Origin: Halobacterium zhouii
GTDB lineage: Archaea; Halobacteriota; Halobacteria; Halobacteriales; Halobacteriaceae
Assembly (NCBI RefSeq): GCF_021249405.1
Contig: NZ_CP089593.1
Coordinates: forward strand, 1,302,001-1,366,000
Length of the DNA stretch: 64,000 bases
Direction: 5' to 3'
Shown: positions 63,157-64,000 of the stretch, one piece after another
Position numbering within the stretch: position 1 is the stretch's first letter
How the letters are laid out: each line of letters begins with the position of its first letter
Notes under the pieces: model-generated
The model's database searches: none
What the model was told of the DNA's origin: nothing
Seen by the model: the letters and a program-made list of their open reading frames with translations, nothing else
Translations under genes and position numbers: made by a program

Positions 63157-64000
63157 CGGTCAGCCTCACCGGTTATGGCGTGTACACGCCCGACCGCATC
63201 CTCACGGGCAAGGAGATAGCCGCCGAGAGCGACATTCCGGAGGACGTCGTCACGGAGAAGATGGGTATCCGCGAGAAGCACGTCTGCCCGCCCGACGACG
63301 ACCACGCGACGGACATGTGCGTGGCGGCAGCGGAGGACGCGCTCGCCGACGCCGACATCGACCCGGTGGACGTCGACGTGGTGCTCTACCACGGCAGCGA
63401 GTACAAGGACTACGTCGTGTGGAGCGCCGCCGCGAACGTCGCGGAGCGCCTCGGCGCGGAGAACGCGCACGCCGTCGAGAGCTACGCGCTGTGTGCCGGC
63501 GCTCCCCTCGCCATCCGGCAGGCGCGCGCACAACTTCAGACGGGCGATGTCGACACGGCACTGCTCGTCGCCGCGAGCCGCGAGGAGGACCTCGTAGACT
63601 ACGGCGACGAGGACGCGTCGTTCATGTTCAACTTCGGGAGCGGCGCGTCCGCGATGGTGTTGGAACGCGACGCCGGCGACCGCACGCGCGCGGTCGTCCA
63701 CGAGAGCGCCGCCGTCACCGACGGCAGTTTCTCCGAGGACGTCGTGATGCCCGCTGGCGGGTCGAAACAGCCTGCGAGCCACGAGACCGTGGACGCCGGC
63801 CTCCACTCGCTCACGGTCGCCTCGGAGGACATGAAAGAGCGGATCGCACCCGTCAGCGGCCCGAACTTCCTCGAGGTGGCTGACGTCGCGCTCGACGCTT
63901 CGGGGTTCGCACGCGAGGACGTCGACTTCGCCGCCATCACGCACATGAAGCGGTCGTTCCACGACTGGCTGACGGACGAACTCGGCCTGAACGCGGACGA
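63153..64000 (+). CDS. KAS III / HMG-CoA synthase-like condensing enzyme (cut by the right edge)
   Basis: The ATG at 63153 opens a frame of 282 residues that runs off the window. MTVSLTGYGVYTPDRILT and EKMGIREKHVCPPDDDHA are typical of the 3-oxoacyl-ACP synthase III family, and YALCAGAPLAIRQA carries the catalytic cysteine (C114). ITHMKRSFHDWLTDELG is the region before the expected later catalytic residues. It may condense or transfer the acyl group that the transporter and ligase supply. Discrimination from HMG-CoA synthase or an acetyl-CoA acetyltransferase partner needs the missing part. Confidence 0.87.
   Translation, partial: MTVSLTGYGVYTPDRILTGKEIAAESDIPEDVVTEKMGIREKHVCPPDDDHATDMCVAAAEDALADADIDPVDVDVVLYHGSEYKDYVVWSAAANVAERLGAENAHAVESYALCAGAPLAIRQARAQLQTGDVDTALLVAASREEDLVDYGDEDASFMFNFGSGASAMVLERDAGDRTRAVVHESAAVTDGSFSEDVVMPAGGSKQPASHETVDAGLHSLTVASEDMKERIAPVSGPNFLEVADVALDASGFAREDVDFAAITHMKRSFHDWLTDELGLNAD

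Overview
The window comes from a haloarchaeon (class Halobacteria). The evidence is the high GC content, strongly acidic predicted proteins, a Tat-type lipoprotein signal, a PGF-CTERM-like surface protein, a Bat-type HTH regulator and TATA boxes placed about 25-30 bases upstream of start codons. All product names are read from motifs and remembered family features; no database search was run.

Left chromosomal part (1-12.8 kb): a tight minus-strand run (7785 down to 1) encodes a von Willebrand A protein, a small HEAT-like protein carrying a perfect 105-bp tandem duplication, an AddB-like PD-(D/E)XK nuclease and a UvrD/AddA-like helicase that leaves the window on the left. An AAA/DUF4143-type ATPase, a broken ORF, an MFS transporter and an Old Yellow Enzyme reductase follow.

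Integrated island (12947-53943, about 41 kb): it lies between two identical 42-bp copies of the 3' end of a tRNA-Glu(CTC) gene. The intact tRNA is at 53902-53976, and a tyrosine recombinase interrupted by an in-frame TAG sits next to it. The left third holds a surface protein, an unexplained operon of two PaaK-like adenylate-forming enzymes plus a phosphoesterase-like protein, and several small regulators. The rest (about 22-51 kb) looks like an archaeal version of the Dpd (7-deazaguanine in DNA) modification-restriction system. It has a complete preQ0 operon (queD-queE-folE-queC), a large DpdA-like transglycosylase with a DUF6884-like tail, and a second smaller transglycosylase in an operon with an HTH protein and an AAA ATPase. 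A long restriction-type operon follows the layout I recall for dpdG-H-I-J-K: small protein, large ATPase, coiled coil, helicase with DUF1998 (here duplicated as two proteins of about 1,800 residues) and a PLD-family nuclease. A CARF-HTH (Csa3-like) regulator is divergent from that operon.

Inferred working model: FolE, QueD, QueE and QueC make preQ0 from GTP. One or both transglycosylases place it (or a derivative) into DNA. The ATPase/helicase/PLD operon attacks DNA that lacks the mark. The CARF regulator may tune this through a nucleotide signal. The damaged integrase suggests the island is now fixed.

Right chromosomal part (54.1-64 kb): a MaoC-like hydratase, an alpha/beta hydrolase, an acyl-CoA ligase, a Bat-type regulator, and a complete branched-chain amino acid/amide-type ABC transporter (substrate-binding lipoprotein, two ATPases, two permeases). 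The transporter is translationally coupled to a KAS III/HMG-CoA-synthase-like enzyme cut by the right edge.
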